Assembly (NCBI GenBank): GCA_944326325.1 | Contig: CALVDQ010000003.1 | Coordinates: forward strand, 62,001 to 126,000 | Reading direction: 5' to 3' | Origin: an uncultured Bacteroidales bacterium | GTDB taxonomy: Bacteria > Bacteroidota > Bacteroidia > Bacteroidales > UBA932 | DNA length: 64,000 bases | Shown here: one piece after another, positions 27,821 through 39,403 of the stretch | How positions within the stretch are numbered: the first letter of the stretch is position 1 | Layout: each line of letters starts with the position of its first letter | Notes under the pieces: model-generated | The model's database searches: none | What the model was told of the DNA's origin: nothing | The model's input: only the letters and a program-made list of their open reading frames with translations | Translations under genes and position numbers: made by a program

Positions 27821-28607
27821 CATCCCTGGTCCGGAAAGATTCGCGGGCCTTCCGGACATACAGGCGGATGACATCCTCCGGCAGGCAGGAATGACGGAGA
27901 TATGCCCGGGTATCGTCAGGGAATTTCGCGAGTGCGGTCGCGAGGCACCATGCCACACCCATACGCACATAATATGGAGACGGACCTATGGCTATGCCTT
28001 TACCGGATGCCCGGACCGCATCGGCACCGCCGAAGGCCTTCACCTGGGCCGGACCGAGATAGTCCGAATCTATTTTACCGAAATCCAGCTTGTCAAACTG
28101 GAAGAAAATACGCGGAAGATACGCTCTATCAAGGAAATGACACATCGACATCACGGTCGCGAACCGGACCTCGAACTCCCTGCCGGACGCGAAATACCCG
28201 CACAGCATCTCCCAGGCCCCGGCCTCCTTCCTGAACCACCCGGCCCCGGAATCGAAAGTGTCACACACCGCCCAGTTGTCTATATAAGGGACATACCTCC
28301 TCAGCAGGTCCATCCTGTCTGACTTTTTCATAGCGTTTATCATCATCCCCCATACAGTCATCTCCTCATGGCTCAAGGCCCCCTTGCAGCCTCTGCCGAG
28401 AGCTGCGGCCCTTTCCAGTCCGGAAACAATCTCCGAGGCATCCTCCCTTGCCGCCAGTTCCCTGGCCAGCTTCCTCATATCCGGGATATGGAGCCCCCAT
28501 ATCTCCCGTCCCGGCAGGGGGTTGATTATCCTTATATGCCCTTCCCGGTATTTTTCCTCATTCCTGAACCTTTCCGCCACAAGCGGTTCCATAAAACTTT
28601 CCAGCAT
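27807..28607 (-). CDS. DNA alkylation repair protein (AlkD-like)
   Basis: 266 residues, all-helical HEAT-like repeats of the AlkC/AlkD superfamily. Diagnostic stretches are IWGLHIPDMRKLARELA, YIDNWAVCDTFDSG (the WxxxD of AlkD-type glycosylases) and FEVRFATVMSMCHFLD. The family removes alkylated bases (3-methyladenine, 7-methylguanine) without base flipping; activity here is inferred. The 3' end overlaps the convergent GntR gene by 14 bases. Confidence 0.82.
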   Translation of the reverse strand: MLESFMEPLVAERFRNEEKYREGHIRIINPLPGREIWGLHIPDMRKLARELAAREDASEIVSGLERAAALGRGCKGALSHEEMTVWGMMINAMKKSDRMDLLRRYVPYIDNWAVCDTFDSGAGWFRKEAGAWEMLCGYFASGREFEVRFATVMSMCHFLDRAYLPRIFFQFDKLDFGKIDSDYLGPAQVKAFGGADAVRASGKGIAIGPSPYYVRMGVAWCLATALAKFPDDTRAYLRHSCLPEDVIRLYVRKARESFRTRDVSPF

Positions 28608-28633
28608 ATTTTATCGAATTTTCATACAAACTT

Positions 28634-29971
28634 CTACCGCAAAACCTTGCCTCCGACGACTGTGTCATAGCCAATATCAAGGCTGTCGGACGGTGCATGA
28701 AGGAAAGCCCCTGCAAACCGTCCTGTAAAATAGACATAAACGCCTTCCTTCCCGGGAGGAGCCGGCCAGAAACGCACCGGGTCGCCAAAATCCAAGGGCC
28801 ATGCGAACAACGGGGCCCCAGATCCGAAATCGATGCCGTATATATTGAATTTCAGACAATTGTTTATAATGAACGTAGTCGGGCGACAGCACCACATCGT
28901 ATTTATGTCAAACGTGAGGTATGGGAGTTTACGTTCGATCATGGCACAGTAGATTCCGAAGTACCTTTCTTCCGCATCAGGTGAAAGCATCCTCCTGGTG
29001 TCATTCTCGGCCAATACCGCAATCTCCTCTACCGGAAGACCGGCACTGATGACGGACGGCGGAAGCGTAAAGGAAGCGTTGCCCATATAGTCCCTGCCAA
29101 GCCCTGAGACCCTTTTCCTGTGGTCTGCAGTATGCACCATACTGATTTTCCGTCCCGTCCACCCCATCGGCTTTCCGAGCAGGGCAACCGTCATTGCGGA
29201 CAGAACCGCATTCCGTCCCACACTCCTGCCGCAGGCTTCCGCGACCCTGTCCTGCACTGCCCTGATCTCCGCATCCGGGATAAAGACAGGTACGGACAGA
29301 CGACGGTCCAAACCGGTTATCTTCTGCCACAGCATCGGAAACATGACGGACGGACCTATCCTGCAGGCCCCTTCCCTGCGGACAATCTCCTCGGCCCCTG
29401 CCGTATCCGCAGCCTTCAGGACCCTGTAGGCGTCCGAGCCGGCGAGTATGCCCGGCAACACTCCGTCGTCATGGCAGGAGACTTCTCCGGGCCTTTCTCC
29501 CCTTGTCAGCATGGCCCACTCTTCCATCATCCTGTAGAAGGAACTGCCGTCGGCGCAGAAGTGCGAGCACTTTACATTCAGCAGGGCCCCGTCCCTGAGA
29601 AGGGAAAGCCGGATGTTCAGCACCGGGGACTTCCCGGCCTGCATAGACCTGGCATCGCACGCGGCCATGAAACGTTTTCCCGGGAATTTCCGTCTGCTGA
29701 TATCCCCGATGCTGACGTCGCTGCAGGTCTGGCATTCAAAAAAGACGCCCGCACCGTTGCAGGCGATTCCTCCGTCATGTATCCTTCCGGCAAGCACGGG
29801 ATACATGGAAAGCAGTTCGGACAAGGATTCCTGCATCCCGGTGACATCAGGGTGCTTTCCGTAGAGCCACGACTGGTTGATGACAAGAGGCTTGCAGGCC
29901 ATATCCACGACTGAGCCGCGCCACTCTCCGGTCCGGCTCCCTTCTGCCGGCAATATTGCTTTCCTGTCCAT
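28634..29971 (-). CDS. BAHD-type (HXXXD) acyltransferase
   Basis: 445 residues. The HXXXD catalytic motif is His137-Asp141 (SHFCADGSSFY), and a DFG-type structural motif lies at about 381 (IDFGSGAP), the counterpart of DFGWG in the plant BAHD family. The rest also follows BAHD spacing: MYPVLAGRI early, and MVHTADHRKRV plus YMGNASF in the second half. Such enzymes move an acyl group from acyl-CoA to an alcohol or amine. No biosynthetic neighbour indicates the acceptor. Condensation domains of NRPS share HHxxxDG, but this protein has a single His and no carrier domain nearby. Confidence 0.75.
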   Translation of the reverse strand: MDRKAILPAEGSRTGEWRGSVVDMACKPLVINQSWLYGKHPDVTGMQESLSELLSMYPVLAGRIHDGGIACNGAGVFFECQTCSDVSIGDISRRKFPGKRFMAACDARSMQAGKSPVLNIRLSLLRDGALLNVKCSHFCADGSSFYRMMEEWAMLTRGERPGEVSCHDDGVLPGILAGSDAYRVLKAADTAGAEEIVRREGACRIGPSVMFPMLWQKITGLDRRLSVPVFIPDAEIRAVQDRVAEACGRSVGRNAVLSAMTVALLGKPMGWTGRKISMVHTADHRKRVSGLGRDYMGNASFTLPPSVISAGLPVEEIAVLAENDTRRMLSPDAEERYFGIYCAMIERKLPYLTFDINTMWCCRPTTFIINNCLKFNIYGIDFGSGAPLFAWPLDFGDPVRFWPAPPGKEGVYVYFTGRFAGAFLHAPSDSLDIGYDTVVGGKVLR

Positions 29972-30052
29972 AATTTCCTTTCAGTTTCGGTTTTCCGTAT
30001 TTCCCGGTTCCAGGTCCGGCGGGAGTTGTCTTGCTTTGATTCCCCCGTCCTC

Positions 30053-30060
30053 CAAAAATA
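30053..30060 (-). promoter_or_regulatory. -7 box for the BAHD-type acyltransferase gene
   Basis: TATTTTTG on the minus strand matches TAnnTTTG about 80 bases upstream of the start codon. No clear -33 box. The remaining 29972-30246 spacer, which must also hold the atp operon promoter, shows no match to the consensus in the plus direction. Confidence 0.35.
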
Positions 30061-30240
30061 GGCATTTTTCAGAAACCATACTGAATTTTCCAGACAGAAA
30101 CCGTTGTCAAATTTTCAGGTGTCATGGGATTGATCACCCTTGGGAGCAGGGAAAAAAACAAGAAACGGCGAAAAATTTCCAATATTAAATAGAGGCATTG
30201 GCACAGATTTTTCATGTTATGCCGCCGATTCTAAAAATAA

Positions 30241-31773
<1,533 letters not shown>

Positions 31774-31787
31774 CAGCCTGAGGAGAC

Positions 31788-32048
31788 ATGAGTATGATAC
31801 ACAAAGGTGGAATATATCTCAGCATATCGTCCCCGGAATCGCAGCTGGCAGGACACATGGTCAGTCTGGTGAAACTCCCGGGCAGGTCCGGTGAATTCAC
31901 GGTTCTCGAAGGCCATGCCCCGCTCATTTCCGAACTTTCGGAAGGAGATATCGAATATGTCGAAGGCGGAGAGAGGAAGACGGTGCATATCCGTTCGGGA
32001 TTCGTTGAAGTCGTGGACGATTCCGTATCCGCCTGCGTGGAAATTTAG
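31788..32048 (+). CDS. atpC: F1 ATP synthase epsilon subunit (short form)
   Basis: 86 residues. Only the N-terminal beta-sandwich is present (LSISSPESQLAGH, LPGRSGEFTVLEGHAPLIS, RKTVHIRSGFVEVVDD). The C-terminal helical hairpin, which in E. coli inhibits ATP hydrolysis, is absent, as in many Bacteroidota. It starts 14 bases after atpD. Couples gamma to the c ring. Confidence 0.93.
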   Translation: MSMIHKGGIYLSISSPESQLAGHMVSLVKLPGRSGEFTVLEGHAPLISELSEGDIEYVEGGERKTVHIRSGFVEVVDDSVSACVEI

Positions 32049-32060
32049 GAGAATCTGGGA

Positions 32061-33453
<1,393 letters not shown>

Positions 33454-33470
33454 GATGAAAGGAGGTAGAG

Positions 33471-33986
33471 ATGTCATTGTTAATGCCTGACAGCGGCCTC
33501 CTTTTCTGGATGCTCGTCATTTTCATCGTTGTGCTCGCAGTCCTCGCGAAGTGGGGGTTTCCTGTGATTACCTCGATGGTTGACAAGCGCAGGAAGTATA
33601 TCGACGAGTCACTCCAGCTTGCCAGGAAAGCCGACGAGAAGATGGCCGGCATGATGAAAGAGCAGGCCCGGATCATCGGTGAGGCGCGCGAGGAACAGAA
33701 CAGGATACTGAAAGAGGCTGCGGAAGCCAGGAACAATATCATCAGACAGGCCCAGGAACAGGCAAGGGACGAGGCATCCAAGATACTCGCCGAAGCCAGG
33801 ACCCAGATAGAGGCCGAAAAGGAAAGCGCCCTGAGCCAGATCAGGAGCCAGGTGGCCCTGCTGTCCGTCAATGTGGCGGAGAAAGTGATAAGGAAGACCC
33901 TGTCGGAAGACAAGGAGCAGAAGGAACTTATCGAAAAAATGGTGGACGAGTCCCTGAAGATCGACACTTCCACCGTAAAGAACTGA
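33471..33986 (+). CDS. atpF: Fo ATP synthase subunit b
   Basis: 171 residues: one N-terminal membrane helix (LFWMLVIFIVVLAVLAKWGF) followed by a long charged coiled coil (about 35-140) rich in Glu, Lys and Ala. Peripheral stalk linking Fo to F1. Preceded by a clear GAAAGGAGGTAGAG ribosome-binding site, one of the strongest in the window. Confidence 0.95.
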   Translation: MSLLMPDSGLLFWMLVIFIVVLAVLAKWGFPVITSMVDKRRKYIDESLQLARKADEKMAGMMKEQARIIGEAREEQNRILKEAAEARNNIIRQAQEQARDEASKILAEARTQIEAEKESALSQIRSQVALLSVNVAEKVIRKTLSEDKEQKELIEKMVDESLKIDTSTVKN

Positions 33987-34002
33987 ATAGTTGGAAATGG
34001 CA

Positions 34003-34560
34003 ATGAACACAGGGATGATTTCATCAAGGTATGCCACGGCGTTGCTGAAATACGTCGTGGAGACCGGTAACGAGGAAAAGGTCTACAGACAGGTACTGGC
34101 CCTTAACGCCAGCCTGAAGGCCTTGCCGCAGCTCAGGAGCCTGATCGACAATCCCATGACCGTGACCGACGGACAGAAATTCTCCCTGCTGGTTTCGGCC
34201 CTGGACGGCGAAGAGATGGCGGACGAACTGCAGCGCTTCATCCGTCTGGTGATGAAGAAGCGGCGGATGAAACTGCTAAGGTTCATGCTCCTTTCTTTCG
34301 TCAGCCAGTACAGGGAGACCCATAACATCAAGGAAAGCCGGCTGATAACAGCCACGCCAGCTCCGGATCTCGAAACACGCATTTCAGAGATAGTGAAGGA
34401 GCGCAAGGGCGATTCCGTATTGTTTGAACACAGGATAGATCCTGGGATAATCGGAGGATTCATCTTCGAGATAGACGGACTGAGACTCGACGCAAGTACG
34501 GCCTCACAGCTCCAGTCTGTCAGAAGACAGTTCATCGAGAAGAACAGGAGAATAGTATAA
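34003..34560 (+). CDS. atpH: F1 ATP synthase delta subunit
   Basis: 185 residues from [11 protein letters not shown]; alternative starts at 33991 (TTG) and 33997 (ATG) add up to four residues. The OSCP/delta pattern is visible: [12 protein letters not shown] at the N-terminus and [21 protein letters not shown] at the C-terminus. Connects the top of F1 to the peripheral stalk. Confidence 0.94.
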   Translation: MNTGMISSRYATALLKYVVETGNEEKVYRQVLALNASLKALPQLRSLIDNPMTVTDGQKFSLLVSALDGEEMADELQRFIRLVMKKRRMKLLRFMLLSFVSQYRETHNIKESRLITATPAPDLETRISEIVKERKGDSVLFEHRIDPGIIGGFIFEIDGLRLDASTASQLQSVRRQFIEKNRRIV

Positions 34561-34571
34561 ACAAGTATTTT

Positions 34572-36158
34572 ATGTCTCAGAATATAAAGCCAAGCGAAAT
34601 TTCAGACGTACTGCTGCGACAGCTGAAGGAAATAGATACAGAACTCAGATTTGAAGAGGTCGGGGAAGTGCTTCAGGTAAGCGACGGAGTTGTCCGCATC
34701 TACGGGATAGAGAAAGCGGAAGCCAACGAACTCCTTGAATTCGAAAACGGTATCAGGGCCGTGGTCATGAATCTGGAGGAAGACAATGTGGGAGCGGTCC
34801 TGCTCGGACCTACCGACCAGATAAAGGAAGGCATGATAGTCCACCGCACCGGACACATCGCCTCCATCAATGTAGGTGACGGTATGCTGGGACGCGTGGT
34901 GGACCCGCTTGGCGTGCCTCTCGACGGCAGAGGGAAGATCAGCGGAGAACTGACTGAGATGCCTCTGGAAAGGAAGGCTCCCGGTGTAATTTTCAGACAG
35001 CCCGTGACAGAGCCGCTCCAGACCGGACTGAAGGCCATAGATGCCATGATCCCGATCGGAAGGGGGCAGCGTGAACTCATCATCGGTGACAGGCAGACAG
35101 GAAAGACAGCCATAGCGATTGACACTATCATCAACCAGCGCAGCAACTACCTCGCCGGCAAGCCTGTCTACTGCATCTATGTGGCCATCGGACAGAAGGG
35201 CTCCACGGTAGCCAATATCGTGAACACCCTGCGTGAAAAAGGGGCCATGGACTATACCGTCGTAGTGGCCGCCACAGCTGCAGACCCTGCTGCCCTGCAG
35301 TATTTCGCAGCATTCGCAGGAGCCGCCATCGGAGAGTATTTCAGGGATACCGGACGCCATGCCCTGGTAGTTTACGACGACCTCTCCAAACAGGCCGTGG
35401 CTTACAGGGAAGTTTCCCTGATACTGCGCCGTCCTTCAGGAAGAGAGGCGTATCCGGGAGACATATTCTACCTGCACTCCAGACTTCTGGAAAGGGCTGC
35501 AAAGATAATCGGCCAGCAGGAAGTCGCCGAGCAGATGAACGACCTGCCGGCCAGCATGAAGGGCAAGGTGAAATGCGGCGGGTCGCTGACTGCCCTGCCT
35601 ATCATCGAGACCCAGGACGGGGACGTCTCGGCATATATTCCGACTAACGTAATCTCCATTACCGACGGACAGATATTCCTCGAGACAGACCTGTTCAACC
35701 AGGGGTTCAGACCGGCCATCAATGTGGGAATATCCGTTTCACGTGTCGGTGGAAGCGCCCAGATCAAGAGCATGAAGAAGGTTGCCGGGACGCTGAAGAT
35801 CGACCAGGCGCAGTACAGGGAACTGGAGTCGTTCTCCAAGTTCAGCAGCGACATGGACCCTGTGACGGCAATGGCCATCGACAAGGGAAGGAAGAACAAC
35901 CGGCTTCTCATACAGCCGCAGTACTCCCCTATGCCGGTCGGGGACCAGGTGGCGATACTATATTGCGGCACACACGGTCTGATGAAAGACATCCCGCTCG
36001 AGAAGGTAATGGATTTCCAGGCTTCTTTCCTTGACAGGATGCACGCTTCTCACGAGGCTGATGTACTTGCACCGCTCTCCGCCGGGCAGATTGACCGCAA
36101 CATCGAGGCTATAATCGAGAAAGAGGCGGCTGCGACTGTCCAGCAGTTCAGGAAATGA
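34572..36158 (+). CDS. atpA: F1 ATP synthase alpha subunit
   Basis: 528 residues, non-catalytic nucleotide-binding subunit. Walker [12 protein letters not shown], the arginine-finger region [14 protein letters not shown], and the alpha signature [13 protein letters not shown]. Starts 11 bases after atpH. Length agrees with family norms (about 510-530). Confidence 0.98.
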   Translation: MSQNIKPSEISDVLLRQLKEIDTELRFEEVGEVLQVSDGVVRIYGIEKAEANELLEFENGIRAVVMNLEEDNVGAVLLGPTDQIKEGMIVHRTGHIASINVGDGMLGRVVDPLGVPLDGRGKISGELTEMPLERKAPGVIFRQPVTEPLQTGLKAIDAMIPIGRGQRELIIGDRQTGKTAIAIDTIINQRSNYLAGKPVYCIYVAIGQKGSTVANIVNTLREKGAMDYTVVVAATAADPAALQYFAAFAGAAIGEYFRDTGRHALVVYDDLSKQAVAYREVSLILRRPSGREAYPGDIFYLHSRLLERAAKIIGQQEVAEQMNDLPASMKGKVKCGGSLTALPIIETQDGDVSAYIPTNVISITDGQIFLETDLFNQGFRPAINVGISVSRVGGSAQIKSMKKVAGTLKIDQAQYRELESFSKFSSDMDPVTAMAIDKGRKNNRLLIQPQYSPMPVGDQVAILYCGTHGLMKDIPLEKVMDFQASFLDRMHASHEADVLAPLSAGQIDRNIEAIIEKEAAATVQQFRK

Positions 36159-36185
36159 GGATGTGACGATTAGAAAGGATATGCA

Positions 36186-37085
36186 ATGGCTTCACTGAAA
36201 GAAATAAAAGACAGGATAAATTCGGTAAACGGTACGCTGAAGATTACTTCAGCCATGAAGATGGTTGCGACCTCGAAGCTGCGTAAAGCCCAGGGAGCCA
36301 TAGGTAACCTCCTGCCGTACGAAAGGCAGATGCACCGTATCCTTGCGGACCTTCTCACGGACGGATCCGCCGAAGCCGGGGGAATCTATATGGCGGAAAG
36401 GCCTCTGAAGAAAGCGGCCATCGTGGCATTCGCTTCCAACACCTCCCTGTGCGGGGCGTTCAACTCCAACGCAGTGAGACATTTTTCCGAAGCTGTCGGA
36501 AGATACAAGGAAAAAGGGCTTTCCGAAAAGGATATCATAGTCTTCCCTATCGGGAAAAAGATGGCCGATGCCGTCAGTAAAATGGGGTTCACTCCGGAGG
36601 GGGACTATAACCGTCTCGCAGACAAGCCCTCCTACGGAGAGGCATCCGCACTCGCCGCCAGACTGATGGATATGTTCACCGGGAGGGAAGTGGACAGGAT
36701 AGAACTCGTGTATACCCACTGCAAGTCGGCAGCGACGCAGATCCCGGTACACGAGACCTATCTGCCGGTATCTCTGGATCAGGCCGTCGTCCAGGATGAG
36801 GGAAATGACGGGGAACGTCAGGGAAAGTACGACTTCATCGTGGAACCGGACCCGTCCGGCGTTCTGGAGACCTTGCTGCCGAAAGTGCTCTATCTGAAGA
36901 TATATGCGGTACTTCTGGATGCAAACGCAGCGGAACACGCCGCGAGGATGATGGCGATGCAGCTTGCCACCGACAACGGCAACGAACTGCTGGAGGAAAT
37001 CAGGATCCAGTACAACAAACAGCGGCAGCAGGAAATCACCAACGAGCTGCAGGACATAATAGGCGGCACACTCGACGCGTCATGA
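36186..37085 (+). CDS. atpG: F1 ATP synthase gamma subunit
   Basis: 299 residues. N-terminal coiled coil MASLKEIKDRINSVNGTLKIT-SAMKMVATSKL and the matching C-terminal helix ending RQQEITNELQDIIGG form the rotating shaft. Last gene of the operon. A hairpin (about 37091-37127) follows but has no T-run. Confidence 0.96.
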   Translation: MASLKEIKDRINSVNGTLKITSAMKMVATSKLRKAQGAIGNLLPYERQMHRILADLLTDGSAEAGGIYMAERPLKKAAIVAFASNTSLCGAFNSNAVRHFSEAVGRYKEKGLSEKDIIVFPIGKKMADAVSKMGFTPEGDYNRLADKPSYGEASALAARLMDMFTGREVDRIELVYTHCKSAATQIPVHETYLPVSLDQAVVQDEGNDGERQGKYDFIVEPDPSGVLETLLPKVLYLKIYAVLLDANAAEHAARMMAMQLATDNGNELLEEIRIQYNKQRQQEITNELQDIIGGTLDAS

Positions 37086-37146
37086 CCATGACGGGCAGAC
37101 AGGCTGTCCGCACCATGCATTTGCCCGTTCCTGCGTGCCGGCGGAG

Positions 37147-37782
37147 TTAATCCGGAGTACCGGACCGGTCGGCGGGATCGATGCTCTTCAGGGAAGGAAG
37201 GCTTATCCGGAAATGTACCGAAAGGACACGGATGAGGATGACTGAGGCGGCGGATACGACCTGGGTGGCTATGGTATGCAGGCCGGCCCAAAGGCAGAGA
37301 TAATATACGATACCTCCGGCAAGGCAGGCCATGGCATAGATCTCTTTCCTGAATATCAGCGGGACTTCATTGATGAAGATATCGCGGAACATGCCTCCTG
37401 CAGCTCCGGTTATCGTCCCCATGATGACATTCACCCACATAGGGAAGCCTGCGACAATGCTTTTCTCGACACCTACTACCGTGAAAAGGGCTATACCCAC
37501 GGCATCGAATATGAAGAAAGTGTTGTCCAGACGCACGACGTATTTCCTGAAGATCAGCACAAAGACAAGCGCAAGGCCTGTAATCACGATATACGACGGC
37601 TGCTCCATCCAGAACGGGGTCAGGTCCAGCATGACATCCCTCAGCGTCCCTCCCCCGACTGCAGTCACAAACCCTACGACGTAAGCCCCGAACCAGTCGA
37701 AATTCTTCGCCGCCGCCAGACGGATTCCGCTTATGGCGAAAGCGAAAGTCCCTATGTAGTCGATAATATTTATAAACTCCAT
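37147..37782 (-). CDS. TRIC/UPF0126 family membrane protein
   Basis: 211 residues from MEFINIID (ATG at 37782; 17 codons upstream are open but not family-like). Duplicated three-helix unit with the repeat motifs VTAVGGGTLRDVMLD and ITGAAGGMFRDIFIN, which define the family. Bacterial members are trimeric channels related to TRIC potassium channels; some (YicG-type) are linked to glycine uptake. Substrate unknown here. Convergent with atpG. Confidence 0.88.
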   Translation of the reverse strand: MEFINIIDYIGTFAFAISGIRLAAAKNFDWFGAYVVGFVTAVGGGTLRDVMLDLTPFWMEQPSYIVITGLALVFVLIFRKYVVRLDNTFFIFDAVGIALFTVVGVEKSIVAGFPMWVNVIMGTITGAAGGMFRDIFINEVPLIFRKEIYAMACLAGGIVYYLCLWAGLHTIATQVVSAASVILIRVLSVHFRISLPSLKSIDPADRSGTPD

Positions 37783-37871
37783 ATTCCCGGAAATTTCCGC
37801 AAATATAAGACGATTTCCGTTCCCGTATCTCAAAAAAAGAAACCAATGGCTGCAGTATCGCTGCCGGCCCG

Positions 37872-38216
37872 CTATGGAGTATCGGTCTCGGGGATATAGA
37901 TAATCTCGCCATTCTCAAGTTCATAGGCGATTCCTACCCTGCGTCCGCGCGAACCTTCACGCGCATCCTGGTTCTCGGACGGGGTATATCTGTTGACAGA
38001 CTCGCCTTCCTTGGTGATGATCTCCATGTTTTCCTTCCCGGGATTCTTCACGATGGTAAAGTCTTCCTGGCTGAAAATCTCGGTCATGCTGTAACGTGTC
38101 ACAAGTGCGACCATCAGGGCGACGGCAAAGACCATCGCGACATCGAAAAGGTTGCCGACGACGCTCATCGGGTCGTTGTCCTCATCGTTCTTCAGAAAAC
38201 TTCTGCGTCCTGCCAT
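37872..38216 (-). CDS. DUF2149 membrane protein, HmuV-like
   Basis: 114 residues: one membrane helix (VGNLFDVAMVFAVALMVALVTRY) then a small domain with EGSRGRRVGIAYELENGEIIYIPE. The family occurs next to a TolQ-like protein and a CobN-like protein in hmu-type loci, like this one. By analogy with ExbD/TolR, its single N-terminal helix could pair with the TolQ-like channel encoded 8 bases upstream; this is inference. Confidence 0.8.
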   Translation of the reverse strand: MAGRRSFLKNDEDNDPMSVVGNLFDVAMVFAVALMVALVTRYSMTEIFSQEDFTIVKNPGKENMEIITKEGESVNRYTPSENQDAREGSRGRRVGIAYELENGEIIYIPETDTP

Positions 38217-38224
38217 ACCGATGC

Positions 38225-38827
38225 CTATTTTTCCAGATTACAGCTCCCGATAAGTTCCGCCACCTGTTCGAGAGCCGAAAGATCACGGTGGTACCACCTC
38301 TGTTTTGCCTGCTGGGTGATGAAGCCCACGGCGCTGGAGAACAGGCCGACCACTGTCGTGGCGAAAGCGACCTGCATATTGTAGGCCATCGAAGATATGT
38401 CGCCGGTAGACAATCCGACAAGGGCAGGCCCCATGGGGATCAGAGTCCCCATCAGGCCGAGCATCGGGCCGAGTTTTGAAAGTGTCCTGGACACGGACAG
38501 ATCCTTGTCGGCATCCACCTCGAAATCCGAGAGCATACGGTGCGCCAGGGCCGGATTGCCACGCGCCTCGAGCAGCCTGCGGATATACTTTACCACAAGC
38601 GTATCGGCCTTTTCCGGAAGTCTTCCGGCCAGTCCGCCTACATTGTCCGGAGACAGGGAATCAAGTTCGCGTGTCAGGACGGCAGAAGTCCTGTGGGCGG
38701 TGACATATTGTCCGAAAAAGCCGACAAGCAAGACAAGAGCCCTGATAAACAAAAGGATAAGAAGGACAACCACCGGCACGAGAAGGCCGTTGGAAATCCA
38801 GAAAAGAATGTCTGAGATATAATTCAT
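38225..38827 (-). CDS. MotA/TolQ/ExbB proton channel family protein, HmuU-like
   Basis: 200 residues, three membrane helices. Family hallmarks are the long cytoplasmic loop with LGPMLGLMGTLIPMGPALVGLS (core GPMLGLMGTLIP) and the C-terminal helix MAYNMQVAFATTVVGLFSSAVGF. Such proteins use the proton gradient to drive a partner. Partners here are likely the CobN-like protein and the DUF2149 protein. 18 bases separate it from the preceding gene. Confidence 0.87.
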   Translation of the reverse strand: MNYISDILFWISNGLLVPVVVLLILLFIRALVLLVGFFGQYVTAHRTSAVLTRELDSLSPDNVGGLAGRLPEKADTLVVKYIRRLLEARGNPALAHRMLSDFEVDADKDLSVSRTLSKLGPMLGLMGTLIPMGPALVGLSTGDISSMAYNMQVAFATTVVGLFSSAVGFITQQAKQRWYHRDLSALEQVAELIGSCNLEK

Positions 38828-38845
38828 CGCTGTCTGGTATTAAAT

Positions 38846-39403
38846 TCAAACTGTTACGAGTACACCCGCCATGCCTGTAAGGACATAGGCCATGAACATA
38901 AGGTCCAGCCTGCCCCTGGCCTCAGGCATCGCGGCCCGCACGATATATGAAAGAAGGAGGACAGAAACCAGGACTACGGCAGCAAAAATCCAGGAAAGCA
39001 GGGAAAACGACACCCCCGGAAAGGCAAATATCACATTCACAAGCATATAGAACAATATTAAAAAAACCGTAATTCCAGGAAAAAAACGCACTGTCTCCAG
39101 AAGGAGCCTTGACCCGAACCCCATCGGTTCTCCGTCGGCCTTCCTGACTGAAAGCCAGCAGAACGTGATTCCGGCTATCACATCCACACTCAGGAACACT
39201 GCCATATCCAGCATCGAAGCCGGGTCGGAAAGGAACTCGTGCAAGGCCGTGGATGACTGGGATGCGGCGGTATTACACATCAGTCCGACAAAAAGGGCGC
39301 ACAGAACAGCCATACCTGCCGCATACACCGGCTTGAGAAAAGTCAGCTTCACAATAAAATCCAGGCACACCAAGGTGGTTATCAATATGACAAGCGCTTC
39401 CAT
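38846..39403 (-). CDS. Membrane protein, HmuT-like
   Basis: 185 residues from MEALVILITT. Five to six hydrophobic helices and little else. The ATG at 39403 shares its A with the last base of the CobN-like gene's TGA (TGATG), showing tight coupling. An open extension upstream lies inside the CobN gene and is not part of it. Position and topology match the T gene of hmuSTUV loci; function unknown. Confidence 0.75.
   Translation of the reverse strand: MEALVILITTLVCLDFIVKLTFLKPVYAAGMAVLCALFVGLMCNTAASQSSTALHEFLSDPASMLDMAVFLSVDVIAGITFCWLSVRKADGEPMGFGSRLLLETVRFFPGITVFLILFYMLVNVIFAFPGVSFSLLSWIFAAVVLVSVLLLSYIVRAAMPEARGRLDLMFMAYVLTGMAGVLVTV

Noticed and set aside
31788..32048. Truncated epsilon subunit
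   Set aside because: The missing C-terminal helices are usual for Bacteroidota epsilon subunits; not damage.
37091..37127. Hairpin after atpG as terminator
   Set aside because: ACGGGCA/TGCCCGT can pair but the loop is long and there is no T-run.
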